This document shows, in pieces, positions 50,901 to 63,311 of a stretch of DNA of 64,000 nt. Origin of the DNA: Mytilus trossulus. Lineage: Eukaryota > Mollusca > Bivalvia > Mytilida > Mytilidae. A program made the translations under genes and the position numbers. The notes under the pieces are model-generated. The model saw nothing but the letters and a program-made list of their open reading frames with translations, searched no databases and was not told the DNA's origin. Location: NCBI RefSeq assembly GCF_036588685.1, contig NC_086378.1, positions 79,377,127-79,441,126 on the forward strand, given 5' to 3'. The first letter of the stretch is position 1; every line of letters starts with the position of its first letter.

Positions 50901-53840
50901 TGTCATATGTCGAAATAAAAACAATGGATTAGCATAAAGTCGATAATGAAAATACTAATACAATATTTAACTATAATAACTGTACTGTATTAGAATTAAA
51001 CCAATCAAATAACATATTATTTAATTTATGTAAAATATTCAATTGTGTTACTATATTGTAAATTTGTAGACAAATTTGATCCATAAAATACTTCAAGATA
51101 TTTACAAAGAGTGTTTCTAATACTCAATTGAGTTTTGTGGAATAATAAGCATATTTCAAGAACTTTGTTTGTGTGTTTAATAATAAAGAAAATGTGGAAA
51201 TATTTAAATTTCGGTTTCAGAAAAAAAAAATGACTTCTTTTTTTAAACTAAATAAATGCTGATTCACATGAAATTAGGTAGACATAAGGAAAAACTCTTG
51301 GTGATATAGATATATTTTTATATCTCTAAATAGGTTTAATGATGAGATGAAAATTTTTGTTTTATTTTGTATGGTTTTTAATCTCATTAGAATCTAATTT
51401 TTCACTTTGCTCCGTTAGATTTTAATGATGTTATACGATTTCAAAAAATCATAAAATAGTAGTTAACATCGGTGTCTTGTTTAGTGTGAAACATTTCACA
51501 TGCTTCTTGTACTTACTTTCAAATTGATTTAAGTTATTACTTGATACAAACGGATCAAATGACTTTAGAATATCATCTAATTTTTATGTTATTAACATAT
51601 GTTCATTCCAAACATATTTTTTTTATAAAAAGTAATAAAACATTTTAATTTTCTTTATTTCTTTAAATTCATAATAATTTTACCTCTAAATCTTCTATTT
51701 TTCCTTATGAGAAAGTGATAAAATGTTGCATTTCTATAAAGTTCATTAATTATTTTTAACAGTTAAATACTTATAAAACACTTATTGTTATCATATAAAC
51801 ATCTATTGAAATATTTTTGTTGGCATTCAAGGAATAGGTACCATATAAAATGTTGGCATTCGAGGAAGACACCATATGTTTTAACTTGTATGCATGGATT
51901 TTTGTCTCCACGGCTTATATATCACATATTCCATTTATGCACATGGTCTTTCATTACACATAGCAATTACAAAGAAAACTATCCTCAGATTTGTAACGTT
52001 ATCATAATATTTGTGGCTCCAAAAAAAGGGATATATAAACTATCATAATCTTACAAAAACGCAAACTTTGGCAGTTTGTCATTTGAATGGGAAAACACAT
52101 ATTGGAACATTATGGTTTTTATTCATACAAAATAAAGACATTATGTCATACATGTAGAAGGAAATTTTATAGAGCTGTTTCCGTCAATGACGTAAGGCAG
52201 CAACCATTTGATTTTCTGGGGGCGGGGGAGGGGGGGGGCTATGTTTTTTTATGGAAAAAAAAAGTATGTTTCCAGTTTTTGGAGAAAAAAATAATTTGTT
52301 TTTGATTCTGAGAAAAAAAATGTGTTTGTTTCATCCTCAGCTGCCACTCTATGTCATGCTTAAATTGAAAGAAAAAATTTGTCAAACCCCCCCCCCCATA
52401 TTCCCCCCAGAAAATCAAATGGTTGCTGCCTAATAACAACCAAAAGAAGAAATATCAACAAATAATTATTCAAAATTATTACAATAGACAAGTGTTCTAC
52501 CTAAACTTTGTAAAGCTCTAAATAAATATAAAAAAAAAGAACAAACGACAGATTTTTTTAACGATTTTCTAAAAACTGAACATATAAAAAAGAAGATGTG
52601 GTATGATTGGCAATGAGACAACTGTCCACAAGAGACCAACATGACACAGACATTAACAACTATAGGTCACCGTACGGCCTTCAACAATGAACAAAGCCCA
52701 TACCGCATAGTCAGCTATAAAAGGGCACAATAAGACAATGTTAAACAATTCAAACGAGAAAACTAACGGACTTATTTATATAAGAAAATGAACGAAAAAC
52801 AAATATGTAACACATAAACAAACGACAACCAGTGAATTACAGGCTCCTGACTTGCGACAGGCACATACATAAATAATGTGGCGGGGTTATGTACATGCAT
52901 ATTTAACAGGACTAACACTTTTTAATATTCAATATTAAATAGAAGAACATAACATACAGTAAAATTTGACATGGAAAATCAGTCAACCCTCTGATAACGG
53001 TATTCAAAACTGTGTCTTCTAAATAAATTATAATGAACAAAAAGCAACAAGGTAATACGACAACAAACTATCGAACATGTATGTATGCTAATGTAACTTA
53101 AAAGTAGAAAATGCAATTAAAAAGACGATTTTCTCATTTAGATTTAATATAACACAGCTACATTTTTGAGTACAAGATGTTCGTTTACTCGTCTTTGTCT
53201 ATTGATTCACAACCTACCTACACCAAGCATTTGAAAAACTGTAAAACGCTATTGTGCTTGTCCATTGATGAAGGACGTGTGTCGGTTTCTAGTTTTCTAT
53301 TTTTGATGAAAATGAGATTTCTTGTTCCTGTCACTTCAATGACGTTTATCCATGATAGCTTAATGGTTCTCGCATACTAGTATACTTAATGTAACGCTTT
53401 CTTTTTTTCTTTTCTAAATCATTAAATTGAAAATTTAGATAAAAAGATGTAATGGAATTGGTCATTGCCAACCTGTTACAAAAGGATGCACCTACAGAGG
53501 GTTTGATGATAGATTAAGTGATGCATGTGTACCAGTAGCATATGACAGATGTGAATGGAAAACATGTAATAAAATGCAGAAACTTCAAAGTGCGACAAAC
53601 GTGGTACAAGTTCCATCAGGAAATGGCATTTCTGTAGTGTCAGGCCCCAGCGGCTGGCAAGATCCTTATTTCGGTTCGTCCAATAATATTCCAGTTATGC
53701 AACCAGTATATCCAATTAATAATGGCCAACCAGATAACAACTACCCGCCGGCTACTCGTGCTTGGCCGGCAACCAGTAGACCTAGGAGGAATACTGCTGT
53801 CCCATGGTGGTTAGAGCCTAGTCATTTTGACGATTATTAG
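44789..53840 (+). CDS. TIMP-like secreted metalloproteinase inhibitor (5 coding exons)
   Basis: Join 44789-44906, 46138-46232, 47779-47893, 49608-49696, 53439-53840: 819 nt, 272 aa. Signal peptide of 18 residues ends S-S-T-L-A, leaving Cys19 as the mature N-terminus in C-D-C, as TIMPs require. N-domain (19-138) has cysteines 19, 21, 35, 97, 118, 136 plus extra C129, with V-I-A-G-Q-V-F-G and Y-G-T-R-D-K-C-G. C-domain (138-182) has C-E-C-T-I-K-R-C, then 149, 156, 169, 177, C-E-W and extra C182. A Pro/Asn-rich tail of about 90 residues ends with R-P-R-R at 253-256. TIMPs inhibit matrix metalloproteinases with the N-terminal Cys and the next residue; Asp at position 2 is unusual, so inhibitory strength is uncertain. 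Confidence 0.88.
44907..46137 (+). other. TIMP-like gene, intron 1
   Basis: Holds family C (45030-45280) and a family A fragment (45838-45918, minus). Overlapping ORFs at 44964-45337 come from family C. Confidence 0.65.
46138..46232 (+). CDS. TIMP-like gene, exon 2
   Basis: Phase 1 to 0; acceptor ATTGCAG, donor GTATCA. Encodes V-I-A-G-Q-V-F-G-S, the strand following the third cysteine in TIMPs, then an acidic loop and K-L-K-I-R-I. Confidence 0.85.
46233..47778 (+). other. TIMP-like gene, intron 2
   Basis: Contains a tRNA-like SINE head on the minus strand (46929-47002) and, at 47225-47485, a dispersed repeat rich in TTAACGTCA/TTTATCGTCA words. Confidence 0.65.
46929..47002 (-). mobile_element. 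tRNA-like SINE head
   Basis: On the minus strand CTAGCGGGACGGCTGCAG resembles an A box and GGGTTCGAATCCCGGC is a good B box at tRNA-like spacing. The acceptor-stem pairing is not that of a functional tRNA gene, so I call it SINE-derived. Confidence 0.6.
47779..47893 (+). CDS. TIMP-like gene, exon 3
   Basis: Phase 0 to 1; acceptor TTATAG, donor GTAAGT. Encodes Y-T-Y-G-T-R-D-K-C-G and S-S-Y-V-L-G, matching the conserved TIMP region around the fourth cysteine. Confidence 0.88.
48176..48262 (-). repeat. Hammerhead-core-like repeat copy
   Basis: Minus strand reads CTGATGAGTC, loop, GACAAAACGCGCGTCTGG; the GAAA box is mutated to AAAA. Confidence 0.65.
48838..48922 (-). repeat. Hammerhead-core-like repeat copy
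   Basis: Minus strand reads CTGATGAGAC, loop, GACGAAACGCGCGTC and GGCGTA; both conserved boxes are kept but stem II has a mismatch. Confidence 0.65.
49352..49639. repeat. About 140-bp tandem duplication including a splice acceptor
   Basis: Unit 1 (49352-49491) and unit 2 (49492-49639) both run from GTGGTCATTGTTCTAAATCT to the exon start GTGGTAAACTATGGAT and on to GAGTGTGATTT. Unit 1 therefore carries a second acceptor (ends 49459) and a 32-nt exon stub that runs into TGA and has no donor. Confidence 0.85.
49608..49696 (+). CDS. TIMP-like gene, exon 4
   Basis: Phase 1 to 0; donor GTAAGT. Encodes K-L-W-I-S-E-C-D-L and ends R-G-C-E-C-T, the end of the N-domain and the start of the C-domain cysteines. 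The second acceptor of the tandem pair is the one giving an open frame. Confidence 0.87.
52196..52430. mobile_element. MITE with 3-bp TAA target duplication
   Basis: Inverted ends GGCAGCAACCATTTGATTTT and its reverse complement; TAA on both sides (52193-52195 and 52431-52433). The inner TIR parts are a G-run on the left and a C-run on the right. Size and TAA duplication suit a PIF/Harbinger-type non-autonomous element. Confidence 0.8.
52588..52890 (+). repeat. Dispersed repeat family B
   Basis: Best copy of a family with GATTGGCAATGAGACAACTG, TATAGGTCACCGTACGGCCT and CAGGCTCCTGACTTG words. Other copies or fragments: 5115-5300 (+), 5908-5950 (-), 6575-6875 (-), 8762-8823 (-), 16945-17000 (+), 19095-19165 (+), 26440-26545 (+), 27487-27612 (+), 38562-38655 (+), 42695-42760 (-). 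Confidence 0.75.
53439..53840 (+). CDS. TIMP-like gene, exon 5 (C-domain and tail)
   Basis: Phase 0 entry, 134 codons including TAG. Encodes I-K-R-C-N-G-I-G-H-C, later D-A-C and D-R-C-E-W, as in TIMP C-domains, then a tail rich in Pro, Asn, Ser and Trp. R-P-R-R near the end resembles a proprotein-convertase site that would release a 16-residue acidic/aromatic peptide. Confidence 0.87.
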   Translation: MKRCNGIGHCQPVTKGCTYRGFDDRLSDACVPVAYDRCEWKTCNKMQKLQSATNVVQVPSGNGISVVSGPSGWQDPYFGSSNNIPVMQPVYPINNGQPDNNYPPATRAWPATSRPRRNTAVPWWLEPSHFDDY

Positions 53841-53869
53841 CTTGGTTTATATTTAAATGTAGATAAGAA

Positions 53870-53875
53870 AATAAA
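53870..53875 (+). terminator. Poly(A) signal of the TIMP-like gene
   Basis: AATAAA 30 nt past the stop. The 3' UTR would be very short if this is the signal used. Confidence 0.55.
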
Positions 53876-56737
53876 AAAAAACCATCGTTACTAGTGCTTC
53901 ATAAATTTATCCGTTAGTAGTAAAAAGCATCATGAAATGCCTTTTATTTATTTTCTTAAATATTTACTAATCCTGTAGCAGAAAAGAGGGGCGAAAGATA
54001 CCAGAGAGAAATTCAAACTCATAAATCGAAAATAATTCGGCAACGCAACGACTTAAAAAGAAAAAAGACAAATAACAGTATATAAGACAGAACCTAGAAA
54101 ACGAAAAACCAAACTACACGAACCCCACCAAACACTAGGGGTACTCTCGTGTGCTCCTTAAAGGTAAGTAGAAGCAGCCTTAGACTTTCATTAAATTGTG
54201 TACCTTTTGTTTTTTTTACATTCTGTTTATTAAATTCTTTGCAAAATATTATGACACACGATAAAAATCGGTAATATTCAGTCAACGTAGGTACTGTACT
54301 ACTGATAACAAATCCTGTTCATATAAAACTACGTTCTTCATTTTTAAAAATTTCAAATGCACTTACATGTAGAAGGTAATTTCAAAAAGCAAAAGACAAA
54401 AAAATAGATTTGTTTATTTTAACAGTTAGACGTGCCTTATATGCCGGAGAACATTAAGATTACAAGCAATCTTGGCCAGGCTTTTTCAGAATTCGTATTG
54501 TCATCTGATGAGGTCACACAATAAATTTTGAGGGCTTTTTTCTATGCTTGCATGATCTTTTTGCCTGACCCGTCCTTTTGTCTGCTTTCTGCAATTGTTT
54601 TATTATCATACTTGTTGATGTTTCGATTTCCGAGTTTCCCAAAATAATAATAATAACGACAATAGCAAACTAGAATTTGAATCGTGATGCACAATTATTT
54701 GATCTATAAGACAAAAGAGGCAATACGAAAAAAGGTTTTCTTCTTCTATTTTATAAGTTATCAGATTCGTCTTCTTTAGTTATTAATAAACCAGTTTACT
54801 TCCTAAAAAGATAAATACAAATTGACAGTCATGTACAGTGCTGTACGTAGTTAAAAAAACCCACACAAGGTATGTTTGTATGATTTGTAGGACGTGGAAG
54901 TAGCAAGCATAACATTCTAATTCGATAATAATGGTACTGATCTGATGTTACTCTCATGGATTACAGTATACCTGCAGATATATCGATATATTTTCAGTCA
55001 AAACAATCTCTATCTGTATCTCTTTATGAATGTTTTGCGTCAGAAGTGATGTTTTGGATTTACCTTCACCATTAGCGCTTACCAATATAGGAATTTGACA
55101 GCTGTTGTCCATTCGTTTGACGTGTTTTGTTATTTGAATTTGCCATGTGATTAGGTACTTTCCGATTGAATTTTCCTCGGAGTTCAATATTTTTGTGTTT
55201 TTACTTTTTGGAAGCAAAAAAAAACCAATAATGGCATATGAATAAAATTGAGAATGGAAATGGGGAATGTGTCAAAGAGACAACAACACAAACATAGAGC
55301 AGACAACAGCCGAAGGCGACCAATGGATCTGTAGCGAGAAATTCCCGCACCAGGAGGAGCCCTTCAGCTGGCCCATAAAAAATATGAAAGTAGTTCAGTA
55401 ATAATGGACGTCATACTAAACTCCGAATTATACACAAGAAACTAAAATTAAAAATCAGACAAGACTAATAAAGGCCAGAGGCTCATGACTTGGGACAGGC
55501 GCAGCAACAATGCGGCGGGATAAAACATGTTTTTTGAGATCTCTAAGCTACCCCTTTACCTCTAGCCAATGTAGAATAAAGAAACGCACAACAATACTCA
55601 GTTTAAGAGAAGTCCGAGTACGATGTCAGAAAAAGTAACAAAAGAAACTAAACAAATTGACAATAATACATAAATTGACAAAGGACTACTAACAGTTACT
55701 GACATGCCAGTTCCAGACCTCAATTAAACTAATTGAAATGTTATGTCTCCATCATATGAATATCAAGCACGATCCCTCCCATTTGCGGCTCAGTAGTATA
55801 CTATCATTTGTTAGAACTTTATTATATAATGACATGTAAAAGCTATTCCCTTTGTACATTTTATTTGTGTGTTGACTTCGAGGCGGGAAATTGAATAAAA
55901 TACATATACACTGACATGTCCTTGGTTGACTGGACCAGACAACAAACTGGTATTTTTTTATTTTAACTTCAGTATTTGGTTCAATCGGTATATGCTGTGT
56001 CTCGGCTTATATTATTAAGGCCAATATGTGGCTCATTTAAGCTTGTTTATCCCAGCAACATTCTATAGGTGACTATCTAAAGTTCAGTGGTTGTGGTTGG
56101 TTCATGTTTGTGTTGTTGTTTTCATAAATTCATTTGTTATAAATTAGGTCGTTTTCTTTCTCAAAATCGTGCCTCTTTTCTAATATTATAGATGATATGG
56201 GATTTTCGCATTGTTGAATGTCATACAGTTGCCTACATGTATAATTAATTACATTCATTTCATTTGAACTTTGTTGATGATGATTGCATAATTGGCAATC
56301 AGCCATCAAAATTCAACTGATGTGAATAAAGGCAACCATATGTAACCGTATGGCACTCAACATCGAGTAAAACAGATACCATCTATAAAAAAATATGTAC
56401 AGAATATTTATGGTTATCCTAATCAAATGTGTGTATAAAATACTGAGGACATTCAACCCTATTCAAATGTATATAGATTAACGAACATGTATCCTATGTA
56501 AATATATGGAGAATAAAACGGATTGTATGAAATTTATGACGAACTTGTTGAGGTATTGTAGGAAAGAGGAAAAGATCAAGATTTATAGGCTTTCGATATT
56601 ACGATAACTATTACTAAAAAAAGAAATTTCATTGCAGAAATCATAGGTGTAAAAGTAAACTCATATGTAATTAATTGTATTTTCTAGTAAAACAATTATT
56701 GGGGAAAATAAAAATTGTTTTCCATTAGATATATAGA

Positions 56738-56876
56738 GAATAATACATGGCAAAATACGTATCATATGTCGTATCATCCCGAGACATCAATATCAGCCCG
56801 AGGGCCTTTAGGCCCGAGGGATGATATTGGGCGAGGGTGATACGGCATGTGATACGGATTTTGCCATGTATTATAC
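56738..56876. mobile_element. Palindromic MITE-like hairpin
   Basis: The arms AATACATGGCAAAATACGTA and its near reverse complement ending TTTTGCCATGTATTATA pair over about 60 bp, with GCCCGAGGGCC at the tip. GTATCAT/GTATCAC words recur just downstream at 57300-57390. Confidence 0.7.
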
Positions 56877-57265
56877 GCTTTATCATATATTTCAAGAAGA
56901 GTTTTATATTATATGAACTGTTTTCTGATCCATAGCAATGGGTTACCTTCAGTTCTGCTTTTGTCTTGTTTCAAAGCTTTAAAATAACTGCTCCATTATT
57001 TATACGAAGCACCTAGGTTACCTTACAATCTGTTGTTTTGAAAATATTTTGTTTATTTTTGTATATATTTGAGTGTATTGTATTTTTTATAGTTGCATTT
57101 AGTGTGCCAAAAAATTTGTTGTAAAAACTTGGTTCGTGACGTCACATACAATATGAAAACTTGATGTTAGTGACGTTACATACCAAACAATGACGTCATT
57201 CAAAAAATTGACCTATTTTTAGAAAAAAAAATCTTAAGCAAAAAAAAACAAAAAAAACTGACTTT

Positions 57266-57296
<31 letters not shown>

Positions 57297-57859
57297 GGTA
57301 TGCGATACGGATTTTACCATGCGATACGGGGTATGCGATACGGGTTTAGCCATGCGATACGGGGTATGCGATACAGGGTAGGTGATACAGACTGGAAAAA
57401 AGAACCTTTATTAGATATACAAAATAGCTGTATTTTGTACTAAATATATGATAAATAATAATATTGTATTTTTTTTTAATTTACGAGCGTATTTGGCATT
57501 TTCCATGGTTTGGAACCAGTCGGGGTTATGCCAAAGCGCAAAGTATTTAGAATTACTGTATGCAATACACGTGGATAAAAAACTTAAAACGTTGACAAAA
57601 ATCTTAGAAGTTTGAAACATCCGTTTTGGACAATAGTCTAATGCGTATTAAAATTTAAGCTTAAACTGATAACAAAATGCAGTAAATATGTTAAATAAAA
57701 ACAGAATAAACAACACACTTTGATATTCACTCGTATGAAAATGTGATAGAACTAGCAGATTTTTAGAATAATTTAGAGATAACTTTCAAATTTACTTTAT
57801 ACAAAGCGACTAGCCATGCTTATCTACGTATAGGTTTCTAGCTCTAAATTATTATTTTC

Positions 57860-58040
57860 TAGTTTTCTATGTTGTGTCATGTGTACTATTGTTTGTCTGT
57901 TTTTCTTTTTCATTTTTAGCCATGGCGTTGTCAGTTTGTTTAAGAATTATGAGAGTTTTGACTGTCCCTTTGGTATCTTTCGTCCCTCGTTCATATAAAT
58001 GTTGAAATTGTCGAAAAGGAGAGGCGAAAGATACCAAAGG
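57860..58040. repeat. Dispersed repeat family C
   Basis: Shares words such as CCATGGCGTTGTCAGT and TTTGACTGTCCCTTTGGTAT with 45030-45280 and, inverted, with 33588-33810, 41219-41445 and 53975-54165; part of it also at 44200-44260. Confidence 0.65.
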
Positions 58041-61000
58041 AGCATTAAAACACATCAGGGTGAAAGTAATATGACGTACAGTTTTTAGAATTAAAATAAA
58101 TAAAAGTCCCCCTTTTATTAATGTTATACATGAATTCACATTTCTTTATTCAGCAGAGATCTGTAGTTCGACTTTAAACACAATTAAAAATTTACATACC
58201 TTTACATCTTTATACAAATAATGAAATAGGCTTTCTCTTATGAGGAACTTTCAAAAAACAAAACGAAAAAATATAATATCGTTTCTTTACTCATTGACAA
58301 GAAATTGCCTCCGTTGAAATACTGAAAACACCCCATAGAACAAATTATATGGATGATTAATATTGACCATTTGATATATGGCTGTGTTCGAAGCGACACA
58401 AACATGAAGGTCATAAATTAGTTTGTTGAATGAAATCAAATCTTTAACTACTTATGGATGCCGTCGGAGGTCGACCGGAATTTTTAGCCAGGATTTCTTG
58501 ACATGTATTTAACTGTATGACACAATTCGACGATTTATAGATAATAATATACTTTGTTTTAAATTTGCAGATGTTTATTGATTTACACTAAAGGTCTCAG
58601 TAACATTCTTATTCAACACATGGCACAGCTGCATACAATTTTGAATGTCAACATGTCAGATCAACCAATAAAAATGAGAAATCGGAAATCAATTACTCAA
58701 AGAGATAACCGTTAGCAAAGAACTATTGATCCAAAATCATAAATGACAAATATATTGAAAAGGGGAGTGTTTAGTAGAATATTGTAACCCCCGAATGTTA
58801 ACCTCTGCTTCACCTCGGTTGCAATTTGTTTTCTTTTTGAATCCTTATTTTCAGCGCTATAGTATTTGTGTACTGTTTATTTGTCAAACACTTATATATA
58901 TTTATTTTAGATCAAAGATTTAAATTTGATAAGTGTGTTAAATTTTTTTTAAGAACGCCAACGTTAAAGTGCATATAAAATAATTACCATTGATAAAGTC
59001 AACACTAGATATGTGTTATGTCAAAAAAAAGCAACTACCCCCTTTCATAGGACAGCTACACATTTGACTCAGAATAACAGGCGTCAAGTACAGATCTAAC
59101 ATCTAGAGAAATAAGGGTATTCGAAAGATAGCTCAAAGATCAATACATAATAGACTAGTTCTCTCATAATTGATTATCAATCAGAATATCCCCAACGGAT
59201 AAAATGTTAAGCCATTTTACCCAGAAAAAGAACACGATCGTGTGCTCTGTCATAATATAACATAAATATTGAAAGACTGTTTATGCAAAACCTGGAATTC
59301 AATGTACGGTGTTTTTGAAACTATCAAAAATTAAATTAATATTAATACAGCTGAAGGACACCTACGGGTGCGAAGATTATCACTACATTGAAGACCCATT
59401 AGTGGCCTTCGACTGTTGTCTGCTCTATGGTCAGGTTGTTGTCGCTTTGACACATTCACCATTTCCTTTCTCATTTTAGATAAAAAAAAAAACAATTATC
59501 AACTATCTTAGGGAAAGGATTGACATAGTGCACAAATGAAAATTGAAATTATGTTCGAGAAATAAGTTGTATGTACCAACCCAACTGCACTAATAGGTCA
59601 ATTCTATATATACTAAGAAATATTCGAAATATTAAGCACTCCTCACTTTCTAAAAGACCACAGTTGTCGTATTTAAGTGCTTCCTACATAAGGGATTTTT
59701 TCTTTGATATTAGGATACCAAACATTCTTACAACCTTTTTTTATCATGATTAACAAATATTATGTTGAAATATGCACATTTTATTACCACGTTTTGAATG
59801 AAACGTTCTGACTTAATTATAAGTGCATCAAGCTGTACAAATCGGTTTCTCTTCCTTAATCTTTCTAATGACAAATTAATACAAAATTGTTCAACTTCTT
59901 AGTGAACGTGACTGTTGTGTACTTAAAACAATTTAAAGCATAAGGATTTTCATTTTTTTTTCTCCATTTAAAATTACAGCTGGCATGTAATGTTAAAAAC
60001 TTAATACATGTCTCATGACAACAACTATTTGCGCGTCATAGTTTACTTCTTAAATAAAAGACAATGCATTACATGCAATTTTGTCAGAACCTCACAACGG
60101 TAAGTAATAATATCTAAATAAACTTTTAATAATTATTAATTTGTTTTAAAAAATGTATACCTCTGAAGAGCTTGCAACTGTAGGTTAATGATAGTTAAAG
60201 TTTGATAATTTATTGAAAATAATTTCAAAATGATAAAATCTAGAGACCGGTATTCAATGTTCATATAATTGAACACACACTCCATCTTTCCTTTTATGTC
60301 TTTTGATTTTATATTTATCTCGTCCATCCTTTTGTAAGTAGTAATTTAAAATGCCATAAGCTACAATTTGATCACATGGGGATTTTTTTACGAAAATATA
60401 CATAATATCTATTTTTCAGCTAGTTAATTCAAATATTTAATGACATTTATACAATTTTATCCAATGTTAATTTTTGGTTTAAGATGAAACCTTAGTTTCT
60501 AAATAATATCTTAGTTCACAAACGATAAGTTAAAATGTTTAAAAGTCTTTAATCTATTTTGAACATTCAAACGAGGAGCAAATACAACGGGAAATGACGA
60601 ATTCCAATTAAGAGGGTATGGGTGCGTCAACATTCATGTCTGTAGTTGTCATATGTGTATTTTTTTTGGAAAATTTGAGTTTAATGAACTGATATTTCAA
60701 CAAAAGAAAGTTTTCAAAGAGGTACTTGTTGTGCTAAACTACTAGTCGATTTTTGTGTACTCAAATGAATCAGAATTCACACAAAACCTTTTAAAGGACA
60801 ATAGAAGAAGCATCTTCGGAAAGTTCTTTCATGCATATTAATCATGTTCTGTCCCTAAGTAACCAATAATTCAATGATAGCCTTCATCTCATCAATCCAA
60901 GTGAACGTTAAATGTAGGATACATTGTACAACAGAAAGTTGAAGGTCTGATTCATACCTTCATCTATTTCCTCTGTTCCATTTCATGTCGTTTAAATGTT

Positions 61001-63202
61001 CCATTTAATATGCTACGCCCATATATATGATCAAATTATACGGACTACTTTCAGAAGGGTGTGTTTCTTATACTTAAAAAAATGCTTCAACATAGTTACT
61101 AAAATTTACACTACATTCATGTTACGTCCACCATCAGAAACACAACACCTATGGTATTCAGTATTTAGCGGGCGTGGAAACTGAAATTTTAGCATTTTTT
61201 AATGGATACTGCACGTGGCAATTGTTTTTTTTTACAAATTTCCTTATCGTTGAATCAGGAAAACATTGAATCAGGAAAACATGAATCTTCCATACTGACC
61301 AAATTTTCCAATGATACAGAGGAGGCAGAAATAACCTTAGGCTAGCAAAAATGTATGATTAATGATGATTAACGATACGCTTTTTATATGGTTGCACACT
61401 GAAACTCAATGGAGCAACTTGAATTCTAATCAGAAAAATGGAATGAATTGCAGCGAATCGACCACTTCATTCACAACCTTTCGTATTTTATTGTAAATAC
61501 TTATAATATATGTGTATGAATATGTTGCAAAGCGCTAAGGGTATTTTTTTATATTATATAATGCGCTGTTATGAATACTGTATAATAATAATAACTTGAA
61601 TAAACATGTTCCGTTCACAAGAAAGAACATAAGCACTGCCAAGTAAAAACATTATAATGTCATAAACCTGTTAAATTTAGAATAAATTCTTACCGCTAAT
61701 CGTTGTAAAATGCACAAAATGATATCGACGTTAGATTGATCTGGTTTAAAGTTGCAGAAAAAGAATGATTGGACAAACAATCAAAAACAAATAACCTCGG
61801 AATCAACTAGAGGTTAGTTTACATTTTTTTTTTATTCCATTGGATATATTGACAAACTATGATTTCCTGAGCTCGAGACTAAATATGACTGACAATTCAC
61901 TTATGCGCTTTACACTTGTGTGATTATATTGGCTCACGATTGTTTAAATAATTTTAAATGATGCATGAAAGAACTTGACGTTTAATTTAAATCGTACCAA
62001 GAACTCAGAAAAAAGATGGCTGATAGGCAAATCTAAAAGCAAAGATACAACAATATTTAGATTTCAGTGGAAGGAACAATGTAAACTGATTATTAAAGCA
62101 ACGTATTGCGATGTGTTTCTTTATTCTACATTGGTTAGAGGTATAGGGGGAGGGTTCAGATCTCACAAAACATGTTTAACCCCACCGTTTGTTTGCGCCT
62201 TCCCAAAGTCAGGAGTCTCTGGTCTTTGTAAGTCTTGTATGTTTTTTTTTTTTTTTTTTAACATTTGTCCATTCATAGGTTTTTGAGTTTAGTGTGACGT
62301 CCATTTTCACTAAACTAGTACACAATTCTATTTTAAGAGACAGCTGAGTATTACCTCCAGGTGCGGGATTTTCTCGATGCGCTGAAGAAACATTGGTGGC
62401 CCTCGACTGTTGACTGTTCTTTGTTCGGGTTTTTGTCTTTTTGACATATTCCCCATTTTCATTCTAAATTTTATACATATATCGACGAAACTGATAAAAT
62501 ACTACCTTATCTAAACGAAAGTATGCTAAAGAAATCAATGTTTCTGTCAGACTGTACAAATGCGGTTAGTCGTCTTTTGCGTTTTGAAATAATTTGACAA
62601 TTTTTAAACGAATTAAACGGCTTTCAAACTTTTTACATCTGAGCATAGTTTTGTGTGGACGTAGCCCGCGTCTGGTGTATATAAATATAACCTGTTACCT
62701 TTGGTAACCTTTGATGTTACCTTTGTTATTCGTTTGTTTCTCTGTCCTATATTTTCTCCCATTTATCTACTTATTTATTGTAACCCTGTCGTGTAATGTT
62801 GTCATTTAATGTTAAAATCAACACTGCCAATAAAGCGGGAGGTTTGGCATGCCACAACCCAGCATTGTTTCATAAAATGTCCTCTACCAAGTCAGGAAAA
62901 TGGCCATTGTTACATAATAGTTCGTTTCTGTGTGTGTTACGTTTCGATGTTGTGTGTCTGTTGTGTCGTAGCTCTCTTATATTTGATACGTTTCCATCAG
63001 TTTTAGTTTGTAACCCGGATTTGTCTTTTTCTCTATCGATTTATGAATTTTGAACAGCGGTATACTACTGTTGCCTTTATTTAAGCTATAAATCATTATT
63101 TAGATATTCTAATTGTATCATTTTTTCCAAATATAACCAGTAAAAGAAACATATGCAATTTTTATCACCAATAAATGTATTGTGTTGTGCATTTCAGGCA
63201 AC

Positions 63203-63311
63203 ATGTTATTGATCGTATTCTTGTTAATGTTTGTAATGATGACTCAAGTGAATGGTGAATGTACATGTGGAAATAAAACTCTACACCAACATTTCTGTGA
63301 TGACGAATTCG
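63203..63311 (+). CDS. Second TIMP-like gene, first coding exon (continues beyond window)
   Basis: ATG at 63203, five nt after an ATTTCAG acceptor; ends in phase 1 with donor GTATGT, exactly like exon 1 of the first TIMP-like gene. Encodes a hydrophobic leader and then N-G-E-C-T-C-G-N-K-T, with F-C-D-D-E-F at the end corresponding to Y-C-E-A-D-F. The C-T-C start is the canonical TIMP form, but a Glu precedes it, so signal cleavage must occur after Glu to expose Cys. Further exons are outside the window. Confidence 0.75.

Larger units (their letters stand above)
49697..53438 (+). other. TIMP-like gene, intron 4
   Basis: AT-rich. It holds the MITE 52196-52430 and a family B copy at 52588-52890. 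49750-52190 shows no recognisable gene or element. Confidence 0.65.
53876..63197. other. Intergenic region between two TIMP-like genes
   Basis: No exon-like sequence recognised. It contains family C (53975-54165 and 57860-58040), family A (55243-55560, 59348-59480, 62140-62475), the palindrome 56738-56876, a poly(A) run at 57272-57296 followed by ATGCGATACGG-type repeats to 57390, and a degenerate hammerhead-core-like module near 62650-62690. Listed ORFs here look accidental. Confidence 0.6.

Noticed and set aside
53876-63197. Additional TIMP-like exons between the two genes
   Set aside because: I looked for C-x-C starts, Y-G-x-x-D-x-C-G and C-x-C-x-I-x-R-C patterns with splice sites and found none.
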